Assembly (NCBI GenBank): GCA_022425725.1
Contig: JAKMEY010000041.1
Coordinates: forward strand, 51,193-115,192
Direction: 5' to 3'
Source: Ilumatobacteraceae bacterium
GTDB taxonomy: Bacteria > Actinomycetota > Acidimicrobiia > Acidimicrobiales > Ilumatobacteraceae
DNA length: 64,000 nt
Every line of letters begins with the position of its first letter. Position 1 is the stretch's first letter. Positions 35,929 through 44,886 of the stretch are shown here, piece by piece. The notes below the pieces were generated by a model. It was given only the letters and a program-made list of their open reading frames with translations, made no database searches and was not told where the DNA came from. The translations under genes and the position numbers were made by a program.

Positions 35929-35946
35929 CCGCGAAAGTTCGCAGCG

Positions 35947-36750
35947 TTAACACTCCAGGAGGTCGTCAGCCGACTCGTTGACACTCCCCGACCAAACCGC
36001 ATCTCGGCGTTCGAAAAACGCGGTGACTCCTTCGACCGCGTCGGGCATGCGAGCGATCGAACCGATCACGCGGCCCTCTCGGCTCAACATCTCGTCGACA
36101 CCGGCTGTCACCCCTTGCCATAGCAATTGCTTCGATACCGCAAGTGCAACCGGCGAGGCGTCGCGGACCATGTCTGCAGCAAGTGACATCGCTTCGGTCA
36201 ACACCTGGTCTGCGGGTACCGCCCGAGAAGCGAGCCCAAGTTCCGCTGCCTCCGCTCCCGACAGCATCCGACCTGTCAGCATCAACTCGGCGGCCTTTGA
36301 GAATCCAATCACCCTCGGCAAAATGACATGTGATGCAAGCTCGGGCACCACACCCCGCCGAACCATGGCGTATTGAATCTTGGCGTCCTCTGCAACCAAC
36401 CTGATATCGCAGAGCATCGAAAATGTGATGCCCACGCCCACTGCATGACCGTTGACTGCCGCAATGATCGGCTTGCGAACTTGATACGGCCAGAGACGGG
36501 GCCGACCATCGTCATCGGCTGAAACCGGAAGAAAACCGCTCTCCCCATCACCAAGGTCGGCGCCAGCGCAGAAGGCTTTCCCCGCTCCGGTGATGACGAC
36601 AACTACAACCTCGTCATTGCGGTCAGCCTCGCCAAGGCGGGCCTGCAGCTCATCGCTGAGTTCGCCAGTCCACGCGTTCATCTGATCGGGTCGATTCAAC
36701 GTGATTTTCGCGATTCCGTCGGAAACCTCGTACAGCACTACGTCTTCCAT
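35947..36750 (-). CDS. enoyl-CoA hydratase/isomerase family protein
   Basis: 267-residue crotonase. FCAGADLGDGES and GHAVGVGITFSMLCD form the oxyanion hole. The usual first catalytic Glu position is in YAMVRRG, where no Glu is present; a Glu follows in RRGVVPELASH. This RRGxVPE subgroup is shared with the crotonase at 42355. TAAAAC stands 6 nt before the ATG. Reaction within the family not assigned. Confidence 0.87.
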   Translation of the reverse strand: MEDVVLYEVSDGIAKITLNRPDQMNAWTGELSDELQARLGEADRNDEVVVVVITGAGKAFCAGADLGDGESGFLPVSADDDGRPRLWPYQVRKPIIAAVNGHAVGVGITFSMLCDIRLVAEDAKIQYAMVRRGVVPELASHVILPRVIGFSKAAELMLTGRMLSGAEAAELGLASRAVPADQVLTEAMSLAADMVRDASPVALAVSKQLLWQGVTAGVDEMLSREGRVIGSIARMPDAVEGVTAFFERRDAVWSGSVNESADDLLEC

Positions 36751-36868
36751 ACGACTGTTTTACCGACTGCGAACCTCGTCGATGAAGTCGAACCTTACGT
36801 GCTCGCTGCAATCCGTCTCAGCAACCTCCGGCGCATGAGCAAAACGGCCCTTATGCAAAACTCGAAAG

Positions 36869-37555
36869 ATGTCAGAGACCTCCACGAGTGCTCGCCCGGA
36901 ATGGGGAACCCTCATCGGTATCGGCCTCACGTTTTTTGCGATCGGCGTCACCGTCAACGTCCTCGTCTATGAACATGTTGGGTCAGCGGTAAAAACCATC
37001 GCTGCGGCCGGCATCGTTTTGTCAGCAACATCAGAACTTGCATATGTCGCCGTACGTGACGTCGGCGGAAGCCTGCTCGCCGCACTCATCGCTGGGTGGG
37101 TCGTCGCATCACGATTTGGCTTGCTCGCAGCAAGCCTTGGTACCCGGATCCAGGTGGGTCATCTACAACGGAGTTGCGCAGCTCTCAATTGCCTCGATCC
37201 CAACGTCGGTGTCGCAATGCAACAATCCACACCGAAAGGAGTAATCACTGCCTTCTGGTGGGTCACCGGGGCGCTACATCTCGGCTGGTGGTGTGGCACC
37301 TTCACAGGTGTCTTTCTCGGAAACATCATCGGTGATACAAACCGGTTAGGTCTCGACGCGGTCTTCCCGGCGCTGCTTCTTGCGATCATCGCCAACCTTT
37401 TGCGACAAAAGCCCGGTCTCGTCGCTGCCCTCGTCGGTGGAGGGCTCTGCGCTGCACTGCTTCCGATTGCGCCGGCAGGCACCCCCATCATTCTCAGCCT
37501 CACCGGAGCGGTCGTTGCCCTGAAGGTGCGAGAGCCAAAGGTAGCTCCCTCATGA
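36869..37555 (+). CDS. azlC: AzlC-family branched-chain amino acid exporter, large subunit
   Basis: 228 residues, about seven membrane helices. AzlC shows in LSATSELAYVAVRDVGGS, AGWVVASRFGLLAASLG and the TAFWWVTGALHLGWWCG stretch (quoted in part). With AzlD it forms an exporter for branched-chain amino acids or analogues. The stop overlaps azlD by 4 bp. Sequence is fairly diverged, with Glu in the normally Ser/Gln-rich first motif. Confidence 0.85.
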   Translation: MSETSTSARPEWGTLIGIGLTFFAIGVTVNVLVYEHVGSAVKTIAAAGIVLSATSELAYVAVRDVGGSLLAALIAGWVVASRFGLLAASLGTRIQVGHLQRSCAALNCLDPNVGVAMQQSTPKGVITAFWWVTGALHLGWWCGTFTGVFLGNIIGDTNRLGLDAVFPALLLAIIANLLRQKPGLVAALVGGGLCAALLPIAPAGTPIILSLTGAVVALKVREPKVAPS

Positions 37556-37851
37556 CGTGGACAATCATCATTTTGCTTGCGGTTGGTGTGGCAAGCCTGC
37601 GCCTTCTCGGCATGTACGGGGGAACCGCTCTCGTACGCAGAGTTCCGATGTTCGAACGGCTCGGATCACTCATTCCGGCCGCAGTTGTCAGTGCGGTCAT
37701 TGCCCAACTCACATTCGCAAGCGGAAAATCCCTCACCATCGATGCACGAAGCGCAGGCGTCGCCGTTGCCGCTGTGCTCATCTGGCGACGAGCACCCATC
37801 ATTGTGGTGATCTTGGCGGCAGCTGCCACCACCGCGCTTCTTCGCCTCTGA
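37552..37851 (+). CDS. azlD: AzlD-family transporter small subunit
   Basis: 99 residues, three to four membrane helices, start overlapping azlC. ALVRRVPMFERLGSLIPAAV corresponds to the AzlD core, and a C-terminal run VVILAAAATTALLRL ends the chain. Partner of AzlC. Confidence 0.85.
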   Translation: MTWTIIILLAVGVASLRLLGMYGGTALVRRVPMFERLGSLIPAAVVSAVIAQLTFASGKSLTIDARSAGVAVAAVLIWRRAPIIVVILAAAATTALLRL

Positions 37852-37872
37852 CCAACTCGACTCCACGTCAGA

Positions 37873-37878
37873 TACCTT
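37873..37878 (+). promoter_or_regulatory. -10 element TACCTT of the gene at 37886
   Basis: Hexamer 7 nt before the ATG; indicates a unit (membrane protein plus menB) separate from azlCD. Confidence 0.55.
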
Positions 37879-37885
37879 CATCTCT

Positions 37886-38362
37886 ATGCGTAACTGGCGG
37901 CAACGACAATGGCTTACCGCCGTCGTCGGCGCCGTGGCGGTCGCTTTCGCCGTCGGTCTCCCCACCGACGTCATCCCAAACCCTCTATTTGGGCGCCCGG
38001 TTGACGTCACCTGGTGGAGTTATCCCAGCCTCGCCGTCACCTCACTGCTGGGAGGTTTGCTGCTCGCCACATATGTCGCTCAACCGCAGCCCGTCACGCA
38101 TGAACGCCGAGGAATTGCGGGCGGCCTGCTCGGCTTCTTTGCAATCGGTTGCCCGGTCTGCAACAAACTCGTCGTCATTGCGCTCGGTACATCTGGGGCA
38201 CTCGACTGGTTCGCCCCCACCCAACCGATTCTCGCCGTGTTATCGATGGTTCTATTAGCGCTCGCGCTCCGCCAGCGACTCAACAGTGCAGACTCGTGCG
38301 AGGTACCAAACAGCGGAACGATGCCAGCAAATGAGCACGAAGCGGCGACAATAGAGTCATGA
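37886..38362 (+). CDS. small membrane protein with conserved GCPVCNK motif
   Basis: 158 residues with three or four membrane helices (WLTAVVGAVAVAFAVGLP, SYPSLAVTSLLGGLLLATYV, GGLLGFFAIGCPVCNKLVV, ILAVLSMVLLALAL). The CPVC pair sits inside a helix, a pattern I recognise in uncharacterised actinobacterial proteins; a thiol-disulfide or metal role is possible but unproven. The stop overlaps the menB start by 4 bp. Confidence 0.78.
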   Translation: MRNWRQRQWLTAVVGAVAVAFAVGLPTDVIPNPLFGRPVDVTWWSYPSLAVTSLLGGLLLATYVAQPQPVTHERRGIAGGLLGFFAIGCPVCNKLVVIALGTSGALDWFAPTQPILAVLSMVLLALALRQRLNSADSCEVPNSGTMPANEHEAATIES

Positions 38363-39273
38363 GCGCTCGCCCCGATACCTCAGAAATTTTCGATGCCTCC
38401 CAATGGGACGTGGTCCCCGGGTTTGACTTCACTGACATCACCTACCACCGCGCCCGTGACGTTGGATGCGTGCGCATCGCATTCGATCGACCAGACATTC
38501 GCAATGCCTTCCGTCCACATACGGTCGACGAGTTGTATCGAGCGCTCGATCATGCCCGCATGTCAAGCGATGTTGGCTGCGTCATTCTCACCGGCAACGG
38601 CCCCTCGCAAAAAGATGGGGGTTGGGCGTTTTGCTCGGGTGGCGATCAACGTATCCGGGGTCGAGACGGCTACCGCTATGCCGATGGTGAGACCGCAGAT
38701 TCAGTCGACCCTGCTCGATCGGGTCGCCTCCACATTCTTGAGGTGCAACGACTCATCAGGTTCATGCCGAAGGTCGTGATGTGTGTTGTCCCCGGCTGGG
38801 CTGCAGGTGGCGGACACAGCCTTCACGTGGTGTGTGACCTCACGATTGCGAGTCGCGAACACGCGAAATTCAAACAAACCGATGCCGACGTGGCGTCGTT
38901 CGATGCAGGGTATGGCTCGGCCTACCTTGCGAAAATGGTCGGACAGAAATTTGCCCGAGAAATTTTCTTCCTCGGCTCCGAGTATTCGGCCGAAGACATG
39001 CACCGGATGGGCGCGGTAAACGCCGTTGCTGATCACGCCGAACTCGAACGCACCGCTCTCGAATGGGCCCGAACCATCTGCGGAAAGAGCCCGACCGCTC
39101 AGCGCATGTTGAAGTTCGCATTCAACCTTGTCGACGACGGCATCGTGGGTCAGCAAGTATTCGCCGGCGAGGCCACCAGACTTGCCTACGGAACAGACGA
39201 AGGTGCCGAAGGACGTGACGCGTTCCTCGAGAAGCGCGATCCTGACTGGTCGCCCTTCCCCTATCACTTCTGA
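38359..39273 (+). CDS. menB: 1,4-dihydroxy-2-naphthoyl-CoA synthase
   Basis: Dieckmann-type ring closure of OSB-CoA. 304 residues; the MenB signature is unmistakable: DGGWAFCSGGDQRIRGRDGY, LIRFMPKVVMCVVPGWAAGG, FKQTDADVASFDAGYGSAYL and the C-terminal DWSPFPYHF. The Asp in SFDAGYG matches the acidic residue of mycobacterial-type (bicarbonate-independent) MenB. It lies 12 kb from the other men genes, coupled to a membrane protein of unknown role. Confidence 0.95.
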   Translation: MSARPDTSEIFDASQWDVVPGFDFTDITYHRARDVGCVRIAFDRPDIRNAFRPHTVDELYRALDHARMSSDVGCVILTGNGPSQKDGGWAFCSGGDQRIRGRDGYRYADGETADSVDPARSGRLHILEVQRLIRFMPKVVMCVVPGWAAGGGHSLHVVCDLTIASREHAKFKQTDADVASFDAGYGSAYLAKMVGQKFAREIFFLGSEYSAEDMHRMGAVNAVADHAELERTALEWARTICGKSPTAQRMLKFAFNLVDDGIVGQQVFAGEATRLAYGTDEGAEGRDAFLEKRDPDWSPFPYHF

Positions 39274-39287
39274 TAGAGACTTCTGAC

Positions 39288-40091
39288 ATGCCATTCGTCA
39301 AGATCGAGTCGGTTGACGACGAGCGACTCGCTATGTTTCGACTGCGAGAACGAGGGCTCACAACACGAGCCGACAAGCGCGACGACCATGGATCTGGCCT
39401 CTTTCTCGCCGAAGGCGATCTCGTTGTTGAACGAGCATTTCGAGCCGGGTGCACACCGGTCGCTGCTCTCGCTGACGAGCAACGAGTGCCACCTATCGCT
39501 CATGACCTGGGCGTCGACGTTTTCGTCGGAGGTGATGACATTCGCCGGCTCGTCACCGGACTCGGCATGCCTCACCCCATCGTTGCAATATTTGAGCGGC
39601 CACCGAGACCGAGCGCTACTTCGCTCCTCGCTCGAACCCACCGTCTCGTGATCGTTGAACAGGTTGACAACCCAGCGAACGTAGGCGGAATTGTGAGAAA
39701 CGCTGCTGGACTCGGCTGGGACGGCTTGCTGCTCGACGGAGAGAGCGGAGACCCGCTCTCTCGGCGCTCGCTTCGCGTTGCGATGGGAACCACATTCGAG
39801 CTGCCTCACGCGCGCACATCAGATCTTGATGGCCTCCTCGAAGCCGAGGCCCTCGATGGTCGACGCGACCTCATTGCGCTCACCCCTGATGAGACCGCCG
39901 CTCCAATCGATCGTGTGGCCGCAGAGCTCGACCCCAGCCGCCCACGAGCAGTACTCATCGGATCTGAGCGAGCGGGGCTCCAACCATCGACTATGGCTCG
40001 CTGCGTCGCTGCCCGTATCCCCATGTCGCCGAACGTTGATTCGTTGAATGCAGCTGCGGCCTCAGCAATCGCCTGCTTTGCGTTGAGATAA
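39288..40091 (+). CDS. TrmH/SpoU-family RNA 2'-O-methyltransferase
   Basis: 267 residues. An N-terminal substrate-binding domain (FLAEGDLVVERAF) and the SPOUT knot: VEQVDNPANVGGIVRNAAGLGW (motif 1, in part), VLIGSERAGL (motif 2) and IPMSPNVDSLNAAAASAIACF (motif 3, in part). Motif 1 has the catalytic Asn and Arg. Targets 23S rRNA or tRNA; which one is not decidable here. 14 bp after menB. Confidence 0.92.
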   Translation: MPFVKIESVDDERLAMFRLRERGLTTRADKRDDHGSGLFLAEGDLVVERAFRAGCTPVAALADEQRVPPIAHDLGVDVFVGGDDIRRLVTGLGMPHPIVAIFERPPRPSATSLLARTHRLVIVEQVDNPANVGGIVRNAAGLGWDGLLLDGESGDPLSRRSLRVAMGTTFELPHARTSDLDGLLEAEALDGRRDLIALTPDETAAPIDRVAAELDPSRPRAVLIGSERAGLQPSTMARCVAARIPMSPNVDSLNAAAASAIACFALR

Positions 40092-40129
40092 CAGACCAAG
40101 TTCGGCGCACGATTCGCTGCTGCACGACG

Positions 40130-40966
40130 TCAGCCCGATTGGCGGGCCGCCCGTCGCCGTCGAGTGCCTCCGCCAGGGGCTGCGTTCCAGCGAAAGGTCC
40201 TAACCGCACAAGCGAAACCAGCGACTCCCCACAGCACGATGACACCAAGTGCACCCCACTGAGGAACCGTCGTCGGGTCAACTGGATGCAATGGGGCTTG
40301 CACCGCATCGACGAAAGGTCGGAGCGGCAGCAGGTTTGCTGCAATGTCGAGAGCAGTCGGCGGAGACTCCATCGGAATGAACACGTTCGAGATGAGCGCC
40401 ATCGGCAACACGATTGCGTTCGCGACCCCGGATGCAGCACTTGCCGTCGGCACTAATGCCGCAACTGCCATGCCCATCGCCGCAAATGCAGTAGTTGCAA
40501 CGAGAACGGTGACCACGAGAGCAGGAATTGAACTCATCGGCACCGACACTCCGTAGAGCGCAACACCGACTGCAAGCATGAACACCACACTTGCCGCTGC
40601 AATGACCACGGCAGCGAGAACATGCCCGCCAACGAACACCCACACGGGCAGCGGCGTTGACCTCCAACGCTGCAGTACACCTTCTTCACGCCGAATCGGA
40701 ACCATATTCGCAAGATTGGTGAACGTTGCGGACACGGCCGTAAACGCGGCGATCGCGACACACACAAACGCATCAACCGGCCACTCACCATCCGGATCGC
40801 GAATCAGACGATCACCCGAGGTGGCGTTGATGATAAGTAACACCACAAATGGAAGGGCGATTGTGAAAAGGACAGCGACCGGAACCCGCACAAACAGTCT
40901 TAGCTGGTGACCCGCCTGCCGAATGAGCAACGGCAGAGATGGTGGAAATCGACGGGCTTCAGTCAT
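40130..40966 (-). CDS. ABC-2 type exporter permease
   Basis: 278 residues from ATG 40966 (MTEARRFPPSLPLLIRQ). Six membrane helices in the ABC-2 order, with VPIRREEGVLQRWRSTPLP, the typical cytoplasmic loop, and FIPMESPPTALDIAANLLPLRP before the last helix. The C-terminus is basic. Overlaps the ATPase gene by 8 bp. Together they resemble daunorubicin/drug or lipid exporters. Confidence 0.9.
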   Translation of the reverse strand: MTEARRFPPSLPLLIRQAGHQLRLFVRVPVAVLFTIALPFVVLLIINATSGDRLIRDPDGEWPVDAFVCVAIAAFTAVSATFTNLANMVPIRREEGVLQRWRSTPLPVWVFVGGHVLAAVVIAAASVVFMLAVGVALYGVSVPMSSIPALVVTVLVATTAFAAMGMAVAALVPTASAASGVANAIVLPMALISNVFIPMESPPTALDIAANLLPLRPFVDAVQAPLHPVDPTTVPQWGALGVIVLWGVAGFACAVRTFRWNAAPGGGTRRRRAARQSG

Positions 40967-41927
40967 CGTCACCCTCTCGATCGATGTCGGCATTCAACTC
41001 AAGAAAGACCTGCTCGAGAGATGGCCGCTCAATAGACCATTCGCTGAGATCAGCGCCCGTCGATAGCGCCCATCTGGTGATTCGCTCTAGCACCTTCGTG
41101 GTCTCCTCAGTCGTGATGAGAAGTCGCGTGCCCTGCCACGCCAACGTCGACGAGATTCCATCCAGTACAGCGGCAACCGATGCCTCAACATCAGAGAGCG
41201 AACCGGCACCCGCGATCTCGACCGACATCACGCTACGTCCGTGCGCCTGTTGCAGTTCTCGGGGAGGGCCCTCGACCAACATCTCACCACGCGAGATCAC
41301 ACCAACTCGGTCGGCAAGAAACCCGGCCTCTTCGAGGTAATGCGTGGTGAGCAGAATGGTCGTTCCATCAGCATGCAAACTCCGAACGAGTTCCCAAGCG
41401 TTCCTTCGGGCAGATGGATCAAAGCCGGTCGTCGGCTCATCGAGAAACAACACCCGAGGGCGACCAATCACCGCCACCGCAAGATCCAGACGACGGCGCT
41501 GACCTCCAGATAATGATCCGACGCGCTGATCAACAAAGTCACCCAAACCGACCCGCTCAACGACCTCAGACAGGGAATAAGGGTTTCGATACACCGCGCC
41601 AAACAGCGTCAACGCTTCACGAGGTGTGATCTCAGGTTCGATTCCGCTCGTTTGCAGAACGATGCCGATCTGATCACGTAACTCCCTCCGACGAGACCCT
41701 CCGGCAGTTGGGTCAATGCCAAGAATCTCAACCTGGCCACCAACTCTGCTGCGGTGACCTTCGAGCACCTCGACCGTTGATGTCTTTCCGGCACCATTCT
41801 CACCGAGCAGCGCGTAGACCTCCCCTTCAGCAATAGAGAGATCAAGGCCGTTTACCGCACGGATTGTGCCTTGCGATGACATGTACTCGACGACAAGGTC
41901 ATTCACCTTGATCGCCGGCGACGTCAT
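40959..41927 (-). CDS. ABC transporter ATP-binding protein (DrrA-like)
   Basis: 322 residues. Walker A GENGAGKTST, Q loop in IGIVLQTSG, signature LSGGQRRRLD, Walker B VLFLDEPTTG and the switch His in LLTTHYLEEA, followed by the C-terminal ~80 residues common in ABC-2 ATPases. Start overlaps the truncated haemoglobin gene by 4 bp, its stop overlaps the permease start. Confidence 0.93.
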   Translation of the reverse strand: MTSPAIKVNDLVVEYMSSQGTIRAVNGLDLSIAEGEVYALLGENGAGKTSTVEVLEGHRSRVGGQVEILGIDPTAGGSRRRELRDQIGIVLQTSGIEPEITPREALTLFGAVYRNPYSLSEVVERVGLGDFVDQRVGSLSGGQRRRLDLAVAVIGRPRVLFLDEPTTGFDPSARRNAWELVRSLHADGTTILLTTHYLEEAGFLADRVGVISRGEMLVEGPPRELQQAHGRSVMSVEIAGAGSLSDVEASVAAVLDGISSTLAWQGTRLLITTEETTKVLERITRWALSTGADLSEWSIERPSLEQVFLELNADIDREGDDD

Positions 41928-42334
41928 GGCCGAAGTCCGAGCGGCTGATCGTTACGAAGGTGATCGGCAGCCGGAACGAAATAGTCAAGAAGTTCTTTCG
42001 CGATATCTGCGCCACCATCGCGGCCATCGCACACCTTCTCAACGGCTGACGCCATGTGCATGAGCCAATGATCACGTTCTTTCTCGCCGACGACAAACGG
42101 GAGGTGGCGCATGCGCAACCTCGGGTGTCCACGCTGTTCCATATAGGTGTGCGGGCCTCCCCAGTACTGGATCAGAAATAACGCAAGTCGGTCTTTGGCC
42201 GGTTCAAAATCTGGATACTCCGGGTACAGCGGCGCAAGAAGGGCATCGGTTGCAATGCCGTCGTAGAACGCTGCGACAAGCTCCCGAAAAAACTCGTCGC
42301 CGCCGACGCGCTCATAGAGCGGCTCTTCATTCAC
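41924..42334 (-). CDS. glbO: group II truncated haemoglobin (TrHbO)
   Basis: 136 residues from GTG 42334. The signature FLIQYWGGPHTYMEQRGHPR (quoted to 20) carries the CD1 Tyr region, RMRHLPF holds the proximal His F8, and RDHWLMHM the G8 Trp. Haem protein for O2, NO or peroxide chemistry. It heads an overlapping three-gene unit with an ABC-2 exporter, which is not the usual neighbourhood of glbO. Confidence 0.93.
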   Translation of the reverse strand: MNEEPLYERVGGDEFFRELVAAFYDGIATDALLAPLYPEYPDFEPAKDRLALFLIQYWGGPHTYMEQRGHPRLRMRHLPFVVGEKERDHWLMHMASAVEKVCDGRDGGADIAKELLDYFVPAADHLRNDQPLGLRP

Positions 42335-42340
42335 AGCAAC

Positions 42341-42346
42341 AGCCTA
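42341..42346 (-). promoter_or_regulatory. -10 element TAGGCT of glbO and the exporter genes
   Basis: Hexamer 6 nt before GTG 42334, inside the 20-bp gap after the crotonase stop at 42355. Confidence 0.55.
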
Positions 42347-42354
42347 CGCAACGA

Positions 42355-43245
42355 TTACGAGTCGTAGGTGGGGTCGTCCCAGTCAGAAAAGATCGTTCCC
42401 AGACCATCAGACACCTTGTCGGGGAACTGCGGTGCTCGCTTTTCGAAGAATGAATTAATGCCCTCTTTGACATCTTCAGAGCGGCCACGCTCCAAAATGC
42501 CACGGCTATCAACCTTGTGTGCTGCCATTGGGTGATCTGCTCCGAGCATTCTCCACATCATCTTCCGGGCGACCGCAATCGAGACCGCTGATGATGATTC
42601 CGTCAACCTGCGAGCGAGAGCGTACGCGGCGGGAAGCAGATCGTCGGGCTCATGGACCGATCGGACAAGACCGCCTGCCATCGCCTCTTCGGCGGGGAAC
42701 ACCTCACCCGATGCCACCCACTCCATGGCTTGGCTGATACCCACCAGACGCGGAAGGAACCAGCTCGATGCTGCTTCTGGAACAATGCCGCGTCGTGAGA
42801 ACACAAAACCGAACTTTGCTGCAGTTGATGCGAGTCGAATATCCATCGGAAGTGTCATCGTGACACCGACACCGACAGCAGCACCGTTGATCGCGCCGAT
42901 GACAGGCTTTTTTGAGTCATAGATTCTGAGACTTACGGTTCCACCACCATCACGAGGCACACCATTGCGCCCCATAATGTCTGAGCCGCCACGAGAGAAG
43001 GTGCCTTCGCCCGATGACAGGTCGGCCCCAGCGCAAAATGCTCGACCACGTCCTGTAAAGATCACCGCCCGAACGTCATCATCGGCATCGGTGTGATCAA
43101 GAGCATCGATGATCTCGTACCGCATGAGCTCAGTAAACGCGTTCATCTTGTCGGGCCGATTCATCCAGATCGTCGCAATACCATCGGCAATCTCGAGTTC
43201 GATGTGTTCGTATGTAGATGGGTCAAGGTCGGTAGGTGCAGCCAT
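42355..43245 (-). CDS. enoyl-CoA hydratase/isomerase family protein
   Basis: 296-residue crotonase. FCAGADLSSGEG and GAAVGVGVTMTLPMD make the oxyanion hole; FVFSRRGIVPEAASSWFLPR places Phe at the first Glu position of enoyl-CoA hydratase and Glu in VPE. The type is common in Actinobacteria, and its substrate is generally unassigned. Related to the 35947 crotonase but with a longer C-terminus (SDGLGTIFSDWDDPTYDS). CATGAT is 6 nt before the ATG. Confidence 0.88.
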   Translation of the reverse strand: MAAPTDLDPSTYEHIELEIADGIATIWMNRPDKMNAFTELMRYEIIDALDHTDADDDVRAVIFTGRGRAFCAGADLSSGEGTFSRGGSDIMGRNGVPRDGGGTVSLRIYDSKKPVIGAINGAAVGVGVTMTLPMDIRLASTAAKFGFVFSRRGIVPEAASSWFLPRLVGISQAMEWVASGEVFPAEEAMAGGLVRSVHEPDDLLPAAYALARRLTESSSAVSIAVARKMMWRMLGADHPMAAHKVDSRGILERGRSEDVKEGINSFFEKRAPQFPDKVSDGLGTIFSDWDDPTYDS

Positions 43246-43266
43246 CCCTACATCATGGCCTGAAGG

Positions 43267-44172
43267 TCACACATCAAGGAATTTGGAGGCGGCGGTTCCG
43301 GAACCAATTGTGCCGATGAGCGCGCCGAACAGCACAACGATTAGACCGACACGCCATTCGTACCCGTCGACCACGACAAGAGCCGTCATGCCCGAATTAG
43401 CGGGGAATGCCTCCACCCCTGCTGTCCAGCGTCCATTGATGAACCACATTGCAACCGACGCAACCGCTCCCCCAGCGATGCCTTGCAATAGCCCTTCGAG
43501 CATAAACGGAAGCCTGATGAACCAGTCGGTTGCGCCAACAAGCTTCATCACCTCAATTTCTCGACGCCGAGCAAACATCGCTGTTCTGATCGTGTTCCAA
43601 ATCAACAGCGATGCTGCAACCATCAACGCAATCCACAAACCTGTCGTATACGTCGACACAAAGCCCTGAAGTTTTGAAATGAGATCAAGTTGCTCTTCTG
43701 CGAGCTGCACCGAATACACATTCGGTAATTCGAGATAACGGTCACGCAAGCCCCGCAAGATATCAACTTGCGTTGCGTCAAGCGGAACCACTTTGTACTG
43801 CGTCGGAATGTTGACTTCGGTGAGCTGTGATCTCGTCACCGGGTCACCGGCAAAGAGACGATCGGCATCAGAGAGCGAACACGCGACATCGCAATATGAC
43901 CACGATTCGATCGTGACACCCTGCTGCTGGCCAAGCGCGTCCTCAATAACGAGGCGCTGCTCTTCACCTGCACCCGAATTCACATAGACGATCATCTCGA
44001 CCCCGCCCTCCCATTGGGATAGCAAATTGTCGAAGCCATGCTGAATGATGAGGGTCAACCCGAAAATGAGCAGCGACACCGCAGCGGTGATAACCGAAGC
44101 AACAGAGAGACTCGGATTACGGCGAATGCTCTCACCAGTTTCACGGAACATATATCTGAGGCGTGACATCAC
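43267..44172 (-). CDS. ftsX: cell division protein FtsX
   Basis: 301 residues, four membrane helices. N-terminal [20 protein letters not shown], helix 1 at ~22-43, then a large extracytoplasmic loop (about 45-185), which in FtsX binds and activates peptidoglycan hydrolase partners such as RipC, and the C-terminal FtsX domain with [21 protein letters not shown] (in part). Start overlaps ftsE by 4 bp. smpB, the usual next gene in Actinobacteria, does not follow. Confidence 0.94.
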   Translation of the reverse strand: MMSRLRYMFRETGESIRRNPSLSVASVITAAVSLLIFGLTLIIQHGFDNLLSQWEGGVEMIVYVNSGAGEEQRLVIEDALGQQQGVTIESWSYCDVACSLSDADRLFAGDPVTRSQLTEVNIPTQYKVVPLDATQVDILRGLRDRYLELPNVYSVQLAEEQLDLISKLQGFVSTYTTGLWIALMVAASLLIWNTIRTAMFARRREIEVMKLVGATDWFIRLPFMLEGLLQGIAGGAVASVAMWFINGRWTAGVEAFPANSGMTALVVVDGYEWRVGLIVVLFGALIGTIGSGTAASKFLDV

Positions 44173-44846
44173 TGGTACACACCTCGTTCTTGATCACGAA
44201 CAATCACTCCTCGATCGAGCTGCACCACGCGCCGACGCATCGCATCGACAATCCGGCGATCGTGTGTTGCCATCACGACCGTCGTGCCTGTGCCGTTAAT
44301 CCGGTCGAGCAGCCGCATAATGCCCTCACCAGTGCTGGGGTCAAGGTTCCCAGTTGGTTCGTCAGCCACAAGAATGAGTGGGCGATTCACAAACGCCCGC
44401 GCGATCGACACACGTTGCTGCTCACCACCGGATAACTGATGAGGAAAACGATCTTCCTTGCCCGATAATCCCACAAGGTCGATGACGGCAGGCACCTGCT
44501 GAGAGATCACATGTTGTGGTTTCCCAATGACTTCGAGAGCGAAGGCAATATTTTCGAACACCGTCTTGTTGAGGAGCAGTTTGTAGTCCTGGAAGACATT
44601 TCCGATGTTCCGGCGAAGTTGGGGAATGTGGTTGGCAGGCATGTCGACAATGTCTCGACCAGCGACCCATACCGAGCCCTCTTCCGGGCGCTCCTGACGG
44701 TTAATCAACCGCAAAAGGGTGCTTTTCCCTGAACCTGACGGGCCCACAAGAAAGACAAATTCGCCCTTCGGTACCTCGAAACTCACGTCGTCAAGAGCGA
44801 CCACCTCAGACGAGTAACGCTTCGTGACATTTTCGAGCCGAATCAT
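44169..44846 (-). CDS. ftsE: cell division ATP-binding protein FtsE
   Basis: 225 residues from ATG 44846 ([20 protein letters not shown]). Walker [15 protein letters not shown], signature [14 protein letters not shown], Walker [15 protein letters not shown] and switch His in MATHDRRIV. Works with FtsX at the division site. A longer upstream frame is inside prfB and not family-like; TACCCT lies 10 nt before the start. Confidence 0.95.
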   Translation of the reverse strand: MIRLENVTKRYSSEVVALDDVSFEVPKGEFVFLVGPSGSGKSTLLRLINRQERPEEGSVWVAGRDIVDMPANHIPQLRRNIGNVFQDYKLLLNKTVFENIAFALEVIGKPQHVISQQVPAVIDLVGLSGKEDRFPHQLSGGEQQRVSIARAFVNRPLILVADEPTGNLDPSTGEGIMRLLDRINGTGTTVVMATHDRRIVDAMRRRVVQLDRGVIVRDQERGVYQ

Positions 44847-44886
44847 GACAACGTTGAGGGTAGTTCGCCATTCAGTAACGAATGGT

